Source: Actinacidiphila guanduensis | GTDB taxonomy: Bacteria; Actinomycetota; Actinomycetes; Streptomycetales; Streptomycetaceae | Reading direction: 5' to 3' | Assembly: GCF_900103985.1 (NCBI RefSeq) | Contig: NZ_FNIE01000028.1 | Coordinates: 1 to 62,468, forward strand | DNA: 62,468 bases | Shown here: positions 61,748 through 62,468 of the stretch, piece after piece | Layout: every line of letters starts with the position of its first letter | Position numbering within the stretch: position 1 is the first letter of the stretch | Position numbers and translations under genes: made by a program | The notes under the pieces: model-generated | What the model saw: the letters and a program-made list of their open reading frames with translations, nothing else | The model's database searches: none | Told to the model about the DNA's origin: nothing

Positions 61748-62443
61748 TCAAGCACTGCCAGCCGGGCGTGGTCGCTCCTGGTCGGTCGCCGACAACCGGC
61801 GTAGGTGAGCCAGGTCGCCCACGAGGTGGGTCAAAGTGCGCTCGTCCTCCGGCCAGGGGACCGAGAGCAGGTTGGCGCGGAGCCCGGCGTAGCCGTGCAG
61901 GGCAGACCAGACCGCGAGGGCGTCGGCGAAGGCGTCGGCACTGTCGGACAGGCCGGCGTCGATGCAGCCCTGGATCCCGGACACGAGATTGTGGAACAGC
62001 CGCGCGCCGGACTGCGACTCCCACTGGAACGGCTTCGGCGTGCGCAGTCCGGGCTTCGGACTCGGTCCGAGCGTGGTCGTGAACAGCAGGGTGTAGAGCT
62101 GGGGTGAGTTCGTGGCGTAGCCCAGGTAGGCACGGCAGCCGGCAAGGAGCGATCCGACCGGGTCGGACTCCTCGGTCATGGCTCGATCGGTGATGTCCGC
62201 CATCTCGGTGAAGCCCCGGTCGGCGATGGCGTCGAGGATCTCCTCGCGGTCGGCGAAGTGGCTGTAGATCGAGGTGGTGGCGATTCCGACGTCGCGGGCG
62301 ACGGCTCGCAGGGTGATGGCCTCGGGTCCGCCGGCCACGAGCAGCCGCGTGGCCGCGTCGAGGATGTCGCCGCGCAGTTTCGAGCCCTCGCCTCGCTTGT
62401 TGCGGGGCCGGTCCCCGCTGGGTGGGGTCCTGGTCACCGTCAT
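61748..62443 (-). CDS. TetR/AcrR-family regulator
   Basis: The protein has 231 residues from ATG 62443. The DNA-binding domain (RGDILDAATRLLVAGGPEAI, LRAVARDVGIATTSIYSHFA) is at about 23-70. A TetR_C_33-like C-terminal domain (CRAYLGYATNSPQLYTLLF, VWSALHGYAGLRANLLS) follows. Its target, probably in the gene just outside the window on either side, is not visible. Confidence 0.88.
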   Translation of the reverse strand: MTVTRTPPSGDRPRNKRGEGSKLRGDILDAATRLLVAGGPEAITLRAVARDVGIATTSIYSHFADREEILDAIADRGFTEMADITDRAMTEESDPVGSLLAGCRAYLGYATNSPQLYTLLFTTTLGPSPKPGLRTPKPFQWESQSGARLFHNLVSGIQGCIDAGLSDSADAFADALAVWSALHGYAGLRANLLSVPWPEDERTLTHLVGDLAHLRRLSATDQERPRPAGSA

Positions 62444-62468
62444 TCGTGGTCGCCCTCCCTCATGTCGT

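Overview
The window is very GC-rich DNA with NNC/NNG codon use, frequent GTG starts and GGAGG-type ribosome sites. WhiB, DUF317, DUF2637/SpdB-like, DUF4913, MAB_1171c-type, FxLD-methyltransferase and MmyB-like regulator genes point to a streptomycete or close relative (Streptomycetaceae). No rRNA, tRNA, CRISPR array or integrase was recognised.

Layout. (1) 1-8.6 kb: the 3' part of an RHS/YD-repeat polymorphic-toxin gene with a short toxin tip and a hairpin terminator. It is followed by debris: a multiply frameshifted unknown gene, an IS5-type transposase remnant, a second orphan RHS tip and a possible orphan immunity gene. (2) 8.6-31.6 kb: a densely packed, mostly plus-strand accessory arm of a conjugative element. 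It holds many unknown proteins, a degenerate relaxase-like protein, an MFS exporter plus ATP-grasp ligase pair, a VirD4/TraG-type coupling protein split by one base, a PP-loop (PAPS-reductase-like) enzyme, DnaB-N-domain proteins, a broken cytosine-C5 methyltransferase, DUF4913 and DUF317 proteins and winged-helix proteins. Many genes are translationally coupled through ATGA/GTGA overlaps. (3) 31.7-34.9 kb: one 1066-residue protein of lower GC on the minus strand, a possible defence cargo gene. (4) 35.2-42.2 kb: a minus-strand mobilisation and replication operon in transcription order: small protein, replication-initiator-like protein, DnaC-like ATPase, WhiB, SpdB-like membrane protein, 74-aa protein, MobC-like, relaxase. 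(5) 42.6-47.4 kb: an XRE regulator, a divergent MmyB-like regulator, then ImmA/IrrE protease, MAB_1171c-like membrane protein and cytochrome P450. (6) 47.4-50.4 kb: a TPR-like protein and a truncated FxLD-type methyltransferase, ending at a sharp junction where a truncated second DnaB-N gene begins. (7) 50.4-55.7 kb: the element resumes with a paralogue of a family seen at 22-23.5 kb, then a MoxR ATPase plus VWA/HExxH pair. (8) 55.7-62.5 kb: chromosomal-type genes: encapsulin beside a decayed DyP peroxidase, an SDR reductase with its TetR regulator and visible promoter/operator, an F420-type luciferase-like oxidoreductase, an IS110 remnant and a second TetR gene.

How it fits together. Relaxase, MobC, coupling protein, SpdB-like protein and a replication module indicate an integrated plasmid or conjugative element, though no integrase, TraB/FtsK or T4SS channel genes are seen. 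Many element proteins share disordered, basic C-terminal tails ending in R-x-R-like sequences, and several are paralogues of each other. Many element genes carry one-base indels or in-frame stops, which means either an element in decay or consensus errors in the assembly. The most unusual points are the shared tails, a four-copy domain of unknown function, the MoxR-VWA/HExxH pair with its lesion inside the Walker A lysine codon, the dense TGACCGG repeat cluster in the SpdB-like gene, and the ligase/exporter pair followed by a nine-codon ORF.
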